From: Phycisphaerales bacterium | GTDB taxonomy: Bacteria; Planctomycetota; Phycisphaerae; Phycisphaerales; SM1A02 | Assembly: GCA_009691785.1 (NCBI GenBank) | Contig: SIAM01000016.1 | Span: 1-45,447, forward strand | DNA: 45,447 bases | Reading direction: 5' to 3' | In this document: one piece after another, positions 18,277 to 26,756 of the stretch | How the letters are laid out: every line of letters begins with the position of its first letter | Numbering within the stretch: the first letter of the stretch is position 1 | Program-made: the position numbers and the translations under genes | The notes under the pieces: model-generated | Seen by the model: the letters and a program-made list of their open reading frames with translations, nothing else | What the model was told of the DNA's origin: nothing | Databases searched by the model: none

Positions 18277-19374
18277 TTACAAACTGCGGAAATGGTTTGG
18301 ATCGATCAACCACAGCCAATCATCAAACAAAAATTCCAACCGCGCCGCCAACAGGGCGATACGACCCATGACCGTGAAACCAAACGCCGCGCCGAAGGTG
18401 ATCATGAGATACCAAATGCCCACGCGCGCCGCGCCGCCAACCACGCCCTTGTGCTGCACGCTGAAGAAGAAATACGCAAGGCAGCAAATCACGCCCACCA
18501 CCAGCAGCACATTGGCCACGCTGGCCCACCAACTGTCCCACATATTGGTTGCGCCCGAAGCGTCCGTGACCGAAACAACAAGCGGCTTCATGGTGGCCGC
18601 GGCCTGCGCCATTAAATCGCTTTCAACATGGCTGACAATCTTCAACCCCGCCGTCACGCCAACAATAAAAGCAAGCGGCCAGGCGCTAATCCAACCGCCT
18701 CGCGGCAGTAGTCGCCACAACATCATCACGCCAAGAACAAGCGCCAAGACCATGCTGATTTGCTGCAGCATTTCTGGCGCCACAAGCGACGGCTGCACTA
18801 AACTTTTCACAAGCCCCGGCGTGAGCGCGCCGAACATTTTTGGAACCAGCGTGTCCCAGAAACCAATCACGCCCCAGTATGCCGCGCTGACTCCAACCAC
18901 AAGTGATTCCGCGATTTTGTAGCAGGGATTGTCGGCGTACAAGAAACTAAATATGGCCAGCGTGAAGAATGCGGCCAGCCACAAGCCAATGGTGCGCGGC
19001 CACGAAAGCGTGATTTCTGTTTGCGCGGCATTTACTTTTTGCGCGGCGGCGAATTCCAGTGGCGGAACTTGTTTCCACTCTTGCCATGAAATTGATGCCG
19101 CACTTGATTGTGTCGTTGCTTGCGATGATGCCCCACTTGGGCCCGCCGTTGCTTGAGTTGATGCGGCAGTTGTTGCCGCGCTGGTTGACGCACTCGCCGA
19201 CGCACTAGGCGCCGCCGCCGCTGAATTCACGGCGGCCGCATCCGGTAATTTCGCTGTGACTTCCGTGCGCTTCACATACACGCGGCCAAGACCTTGACCA
19301 ATCATGCCACGCGCGACAATCAACGCCACAAAGACCGCGCCAATGACCAACCATGTTTTTGCCTGGCGCGTCAT
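18277..19374 (-). CDS. multi-pass membrane protein of the GlmL-like/DUF6754 gene set (distal gene)
   Basis: A 365-aa integral membrane protein of unknown function. It has one N-terminal membrane segment (TWLVIGAVFVALIVA), an extracytoplasmic Ala/Ser/Thr-rich low-complexity linker at residues ~48-95, and about six further hydrophobic segments (for example IGLWLAAFFTLAIFSFLYA, MVLALVLGVMMLW, LLVVGVICCLAYFFFSV and LMITFGAAFGFTVMGRIALL). The motif NPCYKIAESLVVGVSAAYWG in the second segment of the C-terminal part looks like a family signature. Its start overlaps the stop of the gene at 19371 by 4 nt. It is the last gene of a five-gene operon reading from 23284 to 18277. No enzymatic or transporter motif was recognised. 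Confidence 0.8.
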   Translation of the reverse strand: MTRQAKTWLVIGAVFVALIVARGMIGQGLGRVYVKRTEVTAKLPDAAAVNSAAAAPSASASASTSAATTAASTQATAGPSGASSQATTQSSAASISWQEWKQVPPLEFAAAQKVNAAQTEITLSWPRTIGLWLAAFFTLAIFSFLYADNPCYKIAESLVVGVSAAYWGVIGFWDTLVPKMFGALTPGLVKSLVQPSLVAPEMLQQISMVLALVLGVMMLWRLLPRGGWISAWPLAFIVGVTAGLKIVSHVESDLMAQAAATMKPLVVSVTDASGATNMWDSWWASVANVLLVVGVICCLAYFFFSVQHKGVVGGAARVGIWYLMITFGAAFGFTVMGRIALLAARLEFLFDDWLWLIDPNHFRSL

Positions 19375-20294
19375 GCCGCACCCCTGCGTTTGCGCGCGAA
19401 GAAAATCACATTGCCAACAATAATCAAGCCCACCATGAGCAAATGCGCCACCAACTGCGGGCCCATGCGCCGCTGCGCCTGCAAATATTTTGGGGCCGTG
19501 GCCACGCCATCAACCGCAAGCGACGCGTTGACCATGGATTCATATTCCGCCGCACCTTTAATGGCCCCCAACAATCCCACGATTTGCTGCGGGAAATATG
19601 GATACAACTGTGGCGCGCTGACACCGGTGCAACCCGTGACAAAATTCATTTTCTCGTTGCAAGCACTAATGACATATTGCACCCACTCTTTGCTGCCGGG
19701 ATAGCCCGCGCTGACAGTGATGAGCAGCGGAAAATTAGAGGCCATTTTCACGCCCTTCAACATTGGAATGTTGCTGGTGGCCTCGCCGCGCGAATCTTTT
19801 GGAAACGCCTTTGCAAAATCCGTCAGTAGCAATTTCATCACGGCTTCATTGCCCGCTTGATAGCCCATGTTCACAAAATCATCGCCCTCTTTGAGCGCGG
19901 GATAGTCATCGCGAATCACATTTTGAATGGTTTGCTGTGCCACTTGATTGCCAAGCGGCCACAACGCAATGAACACCATGCGAAGATTTTTGGCGGCGCA
20001 CTGGCGCACCAAACTGGTCGCCATAGGTTGCAACTCGCCGGCGCTGGCCGGATCAAAATCAATTGAAATCAGCACCAAACTGCGCGCGGGCAATTGATCA
20101 ATCTCTTGAAAGACCGCGCGCGCGGCCAGCGTTGGCGCCTCGGGCAAAGTTTTTCCAGTGACGCCAATCCACAAGATGGGACCCGACACGGCAAGGAACA
20201 TAAGCAGGAAAATCCAGCGGCGATCTATGCGATCAAGCCGCTCAAACCATGGACGCGCCGCCGCGTTTGTGTTGTTGAAATTTGCGGCGCTCAC
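19371..20294 (-). CDS. bitopic membrane protein with large extracytoplasmic domain, unknown family
   Basis: A 307-aa protein with a membrane segment near the N-terminus (WIFLLMFLAVSGPILWIGV), a ~220-residue alpha/beta domain, and a second membrane segment at the C-terminus (LVAHLLMVGLIIVGNVIFF) followed by basic residues (ARKRRG). The domain contains RSLVLISIDFDPASAGELQP and KNLRMVFIALWPLGNQVAQQ, suggesting alternating strands and helices, and two cysteines at ISACNEKMNFVTGCTG that could pair. Both ends overlap neighbouring genes by 4 nt (ATGA), so it is translated in step with the two polytopic proteins beside it. I do not recognise a characterised family. Confidence 0.8.
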   Translation of the reverse strand: MSAANFNNTNAAARPWFERLDRIDRRWIFLLMFLAVSGPILWIGVTGKTLPEAPTLAARAVFQEIDQLPARSLVLISIDFDPASAGELQPMATSLVRQCAAKNLRMVFIALWPLGNQVAQQTIQNVIRDDYPALKEGDDFVNMGYQAGNEAVMKLLLTDFAKAFPKDSRGEATSNIPMLKGVKMASNFPLLITVSAGYPGSKEWVQYVISACNEKMNFVTGCTGVSAPQLYPYFPQQIVGLLGAIKGAAEYESMVNASLAVDGVATAPKYLQAQRRMGPQLVAHLLMVGLIIVGNVIFFARKRRGAA

Positions 20295-20989
20295 GCGTCA
20301 CCTCCGCCAAGCCAGCTGCGATCAATGCCAAACAGAATTCGCAAGCCCGTGGCCGCAACGCCCAGCGCAATGCCAATCATGATGGCGCGATTGCCCGCGG
20401 TGTTGAACACCTGCATGACATAGATGCTGAGATTTTCCAAACGCAAACCCGACGCCCATTCGGGAAACCAACCCGTCAGCACAACGCCCGCGAATGTGCG
20501 GCCAAGCAACACAATGAACGCCGTGACCAAAAGCAAAATAGCTTCCGTGTTCTTGGCGCGAAATGCGCGGAACGCGGCGCTGGCCACGAAGAACGCCAGC
20601 AGCGCAAACATGGTGCTGGTCAGCGGCGTGATCATGTATTCATAAATCCAACTCCACGCGGAGCCCTCGGTGTTATTGCTACCGCTGTAGGCCGCCTGCG
20701 GAAAATTTGGATTGGGATGAATGCCAATCTTGAACATGCCAATCAACAGCGTCACAATAAAACTTCCTAGCGTGATGATGCTGTAGCCCCAACCCGCGTC
20801 GCGCCGGCTGAGTTTTTCCAAATGTTGTTTTGCCAGGCTGCCCGCGCCCAGCACAAACGCAATGGCGGCGACCACGTTGAACACATTGGCGAACACTTCA
20901 CCCCAACTCTCGGCCAGCGGAATAAATGAACTCAGCATCATGGCGAAGCCGCCAATGATTGCGATCCACATTGGAATGATGCGCTTCAT
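20291..20989 (-). CDS. polytopic membrane protein, ~6 TM, unknown family
   Basis: A 232-aa hydrophobic protein with about six predicted membrane helices (MWIAIIGGFAMMLSSFIPL, NVFNVVAAIAFVLGAGSL, SIITLGSFIVTLLIGMF, MFALLAFFVASAAF, LLVTAFIVLLGRTFAGVVL and IMIGIALGVAATGLRILFG). A loop at residues ~92-112 is polar (HPNPNFPQAAYSGSNN). It begins 3 nt after the stop of the DUF6754-like gene and overlaps the next gene by 4 nt. No transporter signature or catalytic residue pattern is evident. The tight packing implies it forms a complex with the adjacent membrane proteins. Confidence 0.8.
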   Translation of the reverse strand: MKRIIPMWIAIIGGFAMMLSSFIPLAESWGEVFANVFNVVAAIAFVLGAGSLAKQHLEKLSRRDAGWGYSIITLGSFIVTLLIGMFKIGIHPNPNFPQAAYSGSNNTEGSAWSWIYEYMITPLTSTMFALLAFFVASAAFRAFRAKNTEAILLLVTAFIVLLGRTFAGVVLTGWFPEWASGLRLENLSIYVMQVFNTAGNRAIMIGIALGVAATGLRILFGIDRSWLGGGDA

Positions 20990-20992
20990 GTG

Positions 20993-22135
20993 TTAGCCGC
21001 CCAACACTTTCTGCAAGCCGTACAGCAACGCGCTGATGACCGCGGAACTAGGCGCCACCGCAAGAATGGTTGCCGCAAGAACGCCAAGCGTGATCAACAC
21101 GCCCACGGCGAATTTGCCAATGTCTTGTCCACGCAGAGTTCCAAGTTGCGCGGGTTCGCCGCTTAAATACGCGCTGGCCGCGAAAAATTCCTCGCCGATC
21201 AATGTGTAATCGCAGGCCGCCACAAAGAACGGAAGTTGGCTGCTTTCCGCGGTGCCGGCGATTTGAATGGCGCCGATGGCGTTGCCGGTTTCGGAAAAAA
21301 TCAAACTCTCGGCGTAGAAGCAGCCCATGTAAAAACACGTCGCGGGCTTCTCGCGCACCATGGAACCAACCACATTCGCCACATATCCAAATTGATCGTC
21401 GGTGATGTACGTGATGCGGTCGGCGGAAAAACCATCGGCGCGGCCGGCTGAAAGATAACTGGCGCGCACCGTGTCGCGCGCGGCCTCCATGACAAGCGAG
21501 CGACATGTTGGTACTTGAATAGTCGCGTCGTATTCAGCGGCGGTCTTTGCAACGCGGCCAAGCATGGTCAAGCCCGCGACTGTTTGGATGTTGTCCATGT
21601 CTTGAATGCCGGGCACGAACAAAATGGATCGACCCATTTCTGTGGCGCGGCCCACGGCGTTGTCCACGGCTTCAAGCGCGGCGATGCGGCGGATTTTAAT
21701 TGGCCGACCACTTTTGGCCAGCCACACCGACACGGTCACGGCCGCGCCAATGAACACAATCCACAGGAAAAGCGCGGTCTTTTCCCTGTTAAACAATGGG
21801 CGCACGGGCGTTGCGTCTGGTATTGCAGCAGAAATTGCGGCGGGTGTTGCGGCGGCATTGACGGGCTCCACCAACGGCGCGTTTGTGTCTTGCGCTGGCG
21901 CGTTGCGCGCTAGAACATTTTTCGCCAATATGTTTTGAGTGGCAACATGTTCAGGTGCGCTTGCATTTTGCGCGGTAACAATTTGTGTGACTGGGGCAAC
22001 TGACTCGCTGATCGCGCCAGAAATTTCAAATGCAAACGCGCGTGTGCAACACATCGCCATACAGAGAAAGGTGGCAATGCACTTCCACGATTGATTCGTG
22101 AAGATCCTGCGTGGGACCTTGTGCGTAATGCGCAT
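20993..22135 (-). CDS. DUF6754-like membrane protein
   Basis: A 380-aa protein that I place, from memory of sequence patterns, in the DUF6754-like group of uncharacterised membrane proteins. The N-terminus has a signal-like hydrophobic stretch (CIATFLCMAMCCTRAFA) and an Ala/Asn/Thr-rich region to ~residue 110. A membrane segment (ALFLWIVFIGAAVTVSVWL) follows, then a ~190-residue soluble domain with strong motifs: AVGRATEMGRSILFVPGIQDMDNIQT, YITDDQFGYVANVVG and AGTAESSQLPFFVAACDYTLIGEEFFAASAYL (given here in pieces), and finally a C-terminal membrane region (VGVLITLGVLAATILAVAP). The gene starts 21 nt after the KOW-protein gene. The function is unknown. Confidence 0.75.
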   Translation of the reverse strand: MRITHKVPRRIFTNQSWKCIATFLCMAMCCTRAFAFEISGAISESVAPVTQIVTAQNASAPEHVATQNILAKNVLARNAPAQDTNAPLVEPVNAAATPAAISAAIPDATPVRPLFNREKTALFLWIVFIGAAVTVSVWLAKSGRPIKIRRIAALEAVDNAVGRATEMGRSILFVPGIQDMDNIQTVAGLTMLGRVAKTAAEYDATIQVPTCRSLVMEAARDTVRASYLSAGRADGFSADRITYITDDQFGYVANVVGSMVREKPATCFYMGCFYAESLIFSETGNAIGAIQIAGTAESSQLPFFVAACDYTLIGEEFFAASAYLSGEPAQLGTLRGQDIGKFAVGVLITLGVLAATILAVAPSSAVISALLYGLQKVLGG

Positions 22136-22156
22136 GCTGACAATGTAACCAAAATT

Positions 22157-23284
22157 TTATGTCGCGATGCGCTCGACATTGGCGCGGGGCACGGTCACGG
22201 TGCCGCCGCGCTCCAGCGCAACTTCCAGCACGCGCGCCTTGGCGCCGGAGTCAAGCATGGCTGGCTTTTCTGGCAGCGCAAAAACAGTTCCAAGCAAACC
22301 AAAATGGGGATCGCGAATAATGCGCACCGCAACGCCCGCGGCCAATTCTCCGCCGGAATCCTGCGTGATTTCGCTTGTTACGCCAGGCGCGTCATCAAGT
22401 GGAACAACAATCTCGGGACGCATCACGCCCGCGCGAATTTGGGTAGCACCGTTCACGCTGCACTCGCGCCCTTGATGGCCCGCGAGCAAATCAAATGTGC
22501 GACGCGCCATGGCAATCTCGCCAAAGCCCTCGGTCAAGATCAGCGTGAGCCCGCACTTCTCGCTGCCAGTGATAGCCACGCCCAAGTCGTAACCAAGAAA
22601 GTCGCGCAGGTCGGCGTCATCCATTCCGCCAGACACAATCGCCGCCACGCCAAGTGATTTCGCCTTGGCGATTGCAGTCGCCGTCATGCGAGCGCCGCCA
22701 ATCACAACGCAACCTTTCATCTCGGGGCGAATTAAATCTTCATGCAATTCTTCATCCGCCGCGCGACACGCCAGCGCAATGGGTCCGCGCGCCTCGCCGC
22801 CCACACCGAAAATTCCTTGCACAAGCGCGGCGCTAGTTTCAATCACTGCGCCTTCGCTCGCCAACACTTCAACAACGCGCCCGGGCACGTGCGCCAGGAT
22901 TTCAATGGGTTGCGGAGCGCCGCGCACAAAAACCATGCCGCTGGAATCGCTCACGCTTTCAATAGTGCCGGTGGCGGAGGTCTTCACGTCGGTCCTCATC
23001 AAGCCAAACATTCCCTTACTGCGCGCGATCACTTCGCCGGCGGTCACGGCCTCGCCAACTTTCTTCAACATCAATGCAGGCAAATCTTTGGGCGTGCACG
23101 CAAGCAAACTGGCAACTTTCATTGGCGTAATGTCGCCATCCAAATTCGTGAAGGCGATCACGGTTGCGCCTTGCACGCGGTCACCTAACGCCACTTGAAC
23201 CTTGCCTGCTGTGGGCAAAGCGCGGCGAGTGCGGTACATGCAACGGGCGTTCACGCGCAGACCTGGTGTATATGCCTTAGCCAT
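22157..23284 (-). CDS. soluble barrel-sandwich protein with KOW-like C-terminus
   Basis: A 375-aa cytosolic protein of unknown function. I choose ATG 23282-23284 (MAKAYTPGLRV) because the longer frame overlaps the divergent gene starting at 23339. Residues ~20-165 resemble barrel-sandwich/lipoyl-like folds, with repeated 'V..GD.V..G..I' phrases (VQVALGDRVQGATVIA, KVGEAVTAGEVIARSKGMFG, VVEVLASEGAVIETS). Residues ~180-300 form an alpha/beta domain with MKGCVVIGGARMTATAIAKA and LGVAAIVSGGMDDADLRDF. The last ~65 residues look like a KOW/SH3 motif (VAVRIIRDPHFGLLGTVFAL ... GGTVTVPRANVERIA). It is the first gene of the five-gene operon and is encoded just downstream of the GlmL-like ATPase on the same strand. 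Confidence 0.78.
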   Translation of the reverse strand: MAKAYTPGLRVNARCMYRTRRALPTAGKVQVALGDRVQGATVIAFTNLDGDITPMKVASLLACTPKDLPALMLKKVGEAVTAGEVIARSKGMFGLMRTDVKTSATGTIESVSDSSGMVFVRGAPQPIEILAHVPGRVVEVLASEGAVIETSAALVQGIFGVGGEARGPIALACRAADEELHEDLIRPEMKGCVVIGGARMTATAIAKAKSLGVAAIVSGGMDDADLRDFLGYDLGVAITGSEKCGLTLILTEGFGEIAMARRTFDLLAGHQGRECSVNGATQIRAGVMRPEIVVPLDDAPGVTSEITQDSGGELAAGVAVRIIRDPHFGLLGTVFALPEKPAMLDSGAKARVLEVALERGGTVTVPRANVERIAT

Positions 23285-23338
23285 GGATTGAAGGTAGCAG
23301 GGACTGAAAGTGGCGATTCTGGTCCGTGAAGGTGTATC

Positions 23339-24590
23339 ATGCATCTTCAAAAATTTGTGGTTTCTGTTTTTCTATGCGCTTGTTCTTTAACAGGCTCCGT
23401 ATTTGCTGCCAAAAAGGGCGGCATTTCTGACCAATCCACAAAAATTGTTGCCCCTTCCAAAGCCCAAACAATTGGCACCGGTTTCACCACTATTGGCAAC
23501 ACTGCCGATTCTTCTGATGCTGGCGGAACCACAACCAGTGATACGTCCACTGGTTCTGAAGTCGGCTCGGCCACACGCACCTGCAATTTTAGTGGCTTTG
23601 CCCAAAATGACCTTTGTGAATAACGCCTATGCCGGCGGAACAAGCGCCAAAGGCGTAACCCAGATCAACATTGGAATTTCATATAGCAAAGCAAAAATTC
23701 TAAACACTTTTTATGGTTCAAATGAACCAAATGCTGGCATTGTTTTCTCACCAATTGCCCGCATAGTGCTTACTTTAAAGAATTTCTCGGGAAATCAACT
23801 TTCATTTACTTACACCTCTTCGGTGACAGGCGTGCGCTCAGACGGTCTTTCTCTGACTGCAAAGTATCCAGTTGGAACCACAGTGATCACTTGGAGTTCA
23901 AGTGATCCTTGCGGCAACACTGGCCAGGCGTATTCCAACATCTATGTTCGTCCACTCAACACAGTGAAGTTTAATGTGCAGTATGTGGGTGTCACTGGTG
24001 GTGCGGCAACTCGTGGATTTGTGACCTCCATGCTTGGATCACAAATTACTTTCCCGACTACCGTGTCTGGCGTAAGCGTTGCGAATGGTCATGGTAAATT
24101 CTTTGCAACCAATGCGCCAATTGATAATTACTTGAACGCCACAGTTGAAGATGCCGCGAGCACATTGCGTCATCGGGTTGCTGTAACTGATACCGGCACT
24201 GATTGGTCGGTGACTGTCACACTGCTGTCTGGCGACATCATCAACGATGAACTCGTCGATGTTCTGGACTGGGGTGCCTATGTGGTTCGCAATGTAAACG
24301 CGGACTTCGATGGCAACGGCGCGATCAATGCAACGGACGGCAACATCATCATTGCCAACTTTGGACTGAAGGGCGATACCGCTTGCGGTAGTTCCTTCAC
24401 TGGTTCACATGAACCAATCATGGCGATTTCCGTCAGTGATTTGGTGAGCCAAGGTCTTGTTGACTTGGTTGGAGCCGATCTCAACCACGACGGCTGGCTT
24501 GATATGGAAGACGTTCACATGGGCACCCGTGGTGCTCGTTTGAACCGTGATGGCTGGGTTGATGTTGCGGTAACCCGCAGCGCTAACTAA
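23339..24590 (+). CDS. secreted dockerin-like repeat protein, split by a frameshift
   Basis: Two adjacent frames appear to form one gene. The first (23339-23623) starts with ATG after GAAGGTG and encodes a signal peptide (KFVVSVFLCACSLTGSVFA) and a Thr/Ser-rich stretch ending CNFSGFAQNDLCE. The second, open from before 23607 to 24590, continues VNNAYAGGTSAKG with a beta-sandwich region, an HYR-like line (YPVGTTVITWSSSDPCGN) and two dockerin/EF-hand-like calcium loops (NADFDGNGAINATDG; GADLNHDGWLDMED). The sense frame changes by +1 at CTT-TGT-GAA-TAA (about 23611-23622); removing one T from the TTT run would restore GAC CTT GTG AAT. Causes could be a real mutation, an assembly indel or +1 recoding. 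If translated, the protein is ~415 aa and extracellular. It lies between the GlmL-like gene and its putative partners, on the opposite strand. Confidence 0.7.
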
Positions 24591-24613
24591 AGCTAGTAAA
24601 TTGCGTTTAAAGG

Positions 24614-24652
24614 GACGGTTACCAGTTCATTCTGGTGACCGTCTTCTTTTTT
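24614..24652 (+). terminator. rho-independent terminator of the dockerin-like gene
   Basis: A 12-bp stem (GACGGTTACCAG with CTGGTGACCGTC, one G-T pair) closes a 6-nt loop and is followed on the plus strand by TTCTTTTTT. It begins 24 bp after the stop at 24590 and lies between this gene and the convergent GlmL-like gene. This is the clearest terminator in the window. Confidence 0.9.
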
Positions 24653-24683
24653 AGCCACAAATTTACAGGTGAAAGCCGCTGAT

Positions 24684-26588
24684 TTATCCATACACACGCA
24701 AGGCTTTGATCCATTTGTTCAAACACGCGCGGCGCTCGGACAAATCGGTGGGAAGCGCAAGTGGCCTTCCACGCGCGTCAAAGATCACGCCCAGTGGACC
24801 GCCGCGAACTTTGCGCGTGACGGCTTTGCCAGGACCCGCGCCAAAATCAAATCCACGCTCGGGACGAACTTCTATGTCCGCCTCCGCGCCTGGCGAAAGC
24901 GCAACTTGCACAATGTCGCCGTACAGAAGCGTGCCGCTGGCGTCGGCGTCTTTATGTTGCGCCATTGCATTGGCACCACCAGAATTGTGCGCCGCATTCC
25001 CCTGCTGCGCATCGGCAGCCTTTGTGATCTTCATGGTCCACGCAAAGCACGGCTTGGACATTTTTCCCTGGCCCTTGGCGCTAACCGCGCTGCCCAACAC
25101 AATCAAGCAATCTTTCTCCACAACTTCAAGCGCGGCTTGCGCATGCACACTGGCGAACACGCCCAAGTGCGGCATCATAAAAATACTGTCCTTGGCTAGT
25201 TCGGTGAAACCTTCGGGCTCGAAACTATCCAGCAACATGGCGGCGGTTTGCTCAAGGCGCGGCGCGTGACTGAGCACGCCGCCAGACGCCACCAGCAAAT
25301 CCATGCGCATGCGGTCAACCAGGCTGGCGCCCGCGTCTTGCTGCGTAAAGACATCGCCCACGGTGCGCTGCTGCTGCACGCCTTTGAGATTTGTGGCGAA
25401 CGAGCGATGCTGCACAAACGCAAGTCGCAAAGCTTCGCGCGCCACGGCTTGCTCAAAGATGAGCGCCTCCAGCGTTTGCGGAATCGTGGTGGGACGCACC
25501 ATTTTATTTTTGACGCGGTTGCGAAGTTCGCGCTCGTCCATGTCCACATGCACCCAGCGCAACACATTGTCCATGCCGGCCTCGGCGCACACATTAGAAA
25601 TGGAATAACTCATTCCCAAATTCGCGCTCACCGTTCTATTGAACACGCCGTCATACACGCTGAACACATCCGTGGTTGCGCCACCAATGTCAACGCACAC
25701 CGCGTTGATACCGCGGCGCTTGGCAATGTCCTGCAGAATGTCGCCCACGGCGCCAGGCGTTGGCATGATGGGCGCGTCGGACCAACTGATCAGACGGTCG
25801 TAGCCGGGCGCATGCGCCATGACATGCTCCAGAAACACATCGTGAATTTTCTCGCGCGCTGGGCCAAGATTTTCTCTTTCCAGCGTTGGACGAAGATTGT
25901 CCACCACGGATAAGTCGAAGCCGGGGGCGTCAAACACTTTGCGAATGGCGGGCGCGGCCTCGCGATTTCCAGCATAAATAAGCGGTAATTGATACTCGCC
26001 GCCAAAGCGCGGCCGCGGCTTGGCGGGCGCGATCAACTCGGCAATTTCAACAACCTTGCGCTGATCGCCGCCATCGGTGCCGCCGGAAATCAACACCATG
26101 TCGGGGCGCAATTCGCGAATGCGTTGAATTTGCTCATGCGGCTTGCGCCGATCATTGCCCGCAATCGTGTCCATCACAATCGCGCCCGCGCCCAACGCCG
26201 CGCGCTTGGCGCTTTCGGCGGTCATTTCCTTCACCACGCCTGCCACCATCATTTGCAAACCGCCCCCGGCGCTTGATGTGCTGACATACGCGTCGCAACC
26301 AATTGGGTCGCTGCGCGAAGTGCGGCGAATTATTTTTCCATCGTCATCAATCAAGCGGCGGCCAGAAAGTTCTTGCAACTCCATCACGGCGTTGGTCACG
26401 CCCATGGTCACATCGGCCAATGGTTCTTCCACGGTGGTTGGCGCCTCGCCGCGAAAAGTTTGACGCCAGTGCCCGTCTTTTTTCTCCAACATGATGGCCT
26501 TGGTGGTTGTGCTGCCGCAATCGGTGGCGACAACAATTTCAAGAGTGTCTTTGTTCAAGCTGCTCTGATTTTTTGTGGCACCGCTCAT
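24684..26588 (-). CDS. GlmL/MutL-like ASKHA-family ATPase, 634 aa
   Basis: A protein of the 'glutamate mutase L' (GlmL/MutL, PF13941-type) branch of the actin-like ASKHA ATPases. The phosphate-1 motif VVATDCGSTTTKAIML is at residues 19-34, and the phosphate-2 motif VDIGGATTDVFSV near residue 298. MVLISGGTDGG and VASGGVLSHAPR provide further nucleotide-site elements. True GlmL proteins chaperone B12-dependent mutases and are ~460 aa; this one has ~150 extra C-terminal residues, with a polar linker (~530-555) and a beta domain ending RGGPLGVIFDARGRPLALP. No mutase gene is nearby. It is on the same strand and just upstream of the KOW/DUF6754 membrane operon, separated by one opposite gene. A role as the energy-coupling or assembly ATPase of that set is inferred. 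Confidence 0.85.
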   Translation of the reverse strand: MSGATKNQSSLNKDTLEIVVATDCGSTTTKAIMLEKKDGHWRQTFRGEAPTTVEEPLADVTMGVTNAVMELQELSGRRLIDDDGKIIRRTSRSDPIGCDAYVSTSSAGGGLQMMVAGVVKEMTAESAKRAALGAGAIVMDTIAGNDRRKPHEQIQRIRELRPDMVLISGGTDGGDQRKVVEIAELIAPAKPRPRFGGEYQLPLIYAGNREAAPAIRKVFDAPGFDLSVVDNLRPTLERENLGPAREKIHDVFLEHVMAHAPGYDRLISWSDAPIMPTPGAVGDILQDIAKRRGINAVCVDIGGATTDVFSVYDGVFNRTVSANLGMSYSISNVCAEAGMDNVLRWVHVDMDERELRNRVKNKMVRPTTIPQTLEALIFEQAVAREALRLAFVQHRSFATNLKGVQQQRTVGDVFTQQDAGASLVDRMRMDLLVASGGVLSHAPRLEQTAAMLLDSFEPEGFTELAKDSIFMMPHLGVFASVHAQAALEVVEKDCLIVLGSAVSAKGQGKMSKPCFAWTMKITKAADAQQGNAAHNSGGANAMAQHKDADASGTLLYGDIVQVALSPGAEADIEVRPERGFDFGAGPGKAVTRKVRGGPLGVIFDARGRPLALPTDLSERRACLNKWIKALRVYG

Positions 26589-26701
26589 GTTGATTGGTAA
26601 GCCTACACGCAGCGCGAGGAAATTTGATCAATTCTGGTTTATGTTTTCAGATGGGGCAGATTTTGCAAATGTCAAAGTGGTTGCTTGGACTGGCGTTGCC
26701 T

Positions 26702-26738
26702 AAAAAAAAGCGTTCCGGCTTGAATTGAGATTGGGAAC
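26702..26738 (-). terminator. possible terminator after the 26757-27227 gene
   Basis: On the minus strand a run of eight T residues (26702-26709) follows a weak GTTCC/GGAAC stem with a 17-nt loop, about 20-55 bp after the stop at 26757. The U-tract is good but the stem is only 5 bp. The remaining bases up to the GlmL-like start at 26588 show nothing else I can support. Confidence 0.4.
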
Positions 26739-26756
26739 ATGTGCCATCAATTGCTT

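Noticed and set aside
18029-18922. Long plus-strand ORF (297 codons) opposite the membrane-protein operon
   Set aside because: It lies antisense to a strongly hydrophobic, operon-packed gene, has Thr/Ala-rich low-complexity composition and lacks any family motif; it is a frame shadow caused by codon bias.
22742-23188. Plus-strand ORF opposite the KOW-protein gene
   Set aside because: Antisense to a coherent gene with domain-like motifs, His/Arg-rich composition, no ribosome-binding site.
25248-25913. Plus-strand 221-codon ORF opposite the GlmL-like gene
   Set aside because: The GlmL-like frame carries the full set of ASKHA motifs; the antisense frame is His/Ala/Arg-rich without recognisable domains.
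24684-26588. Glutamate mutase or other B12-dependent pathway
   Set aside because: Only the GlmL-like ATPase is present; no mutase subunit (GlmS/GlmE, MCM, OraE/S) is in the window.
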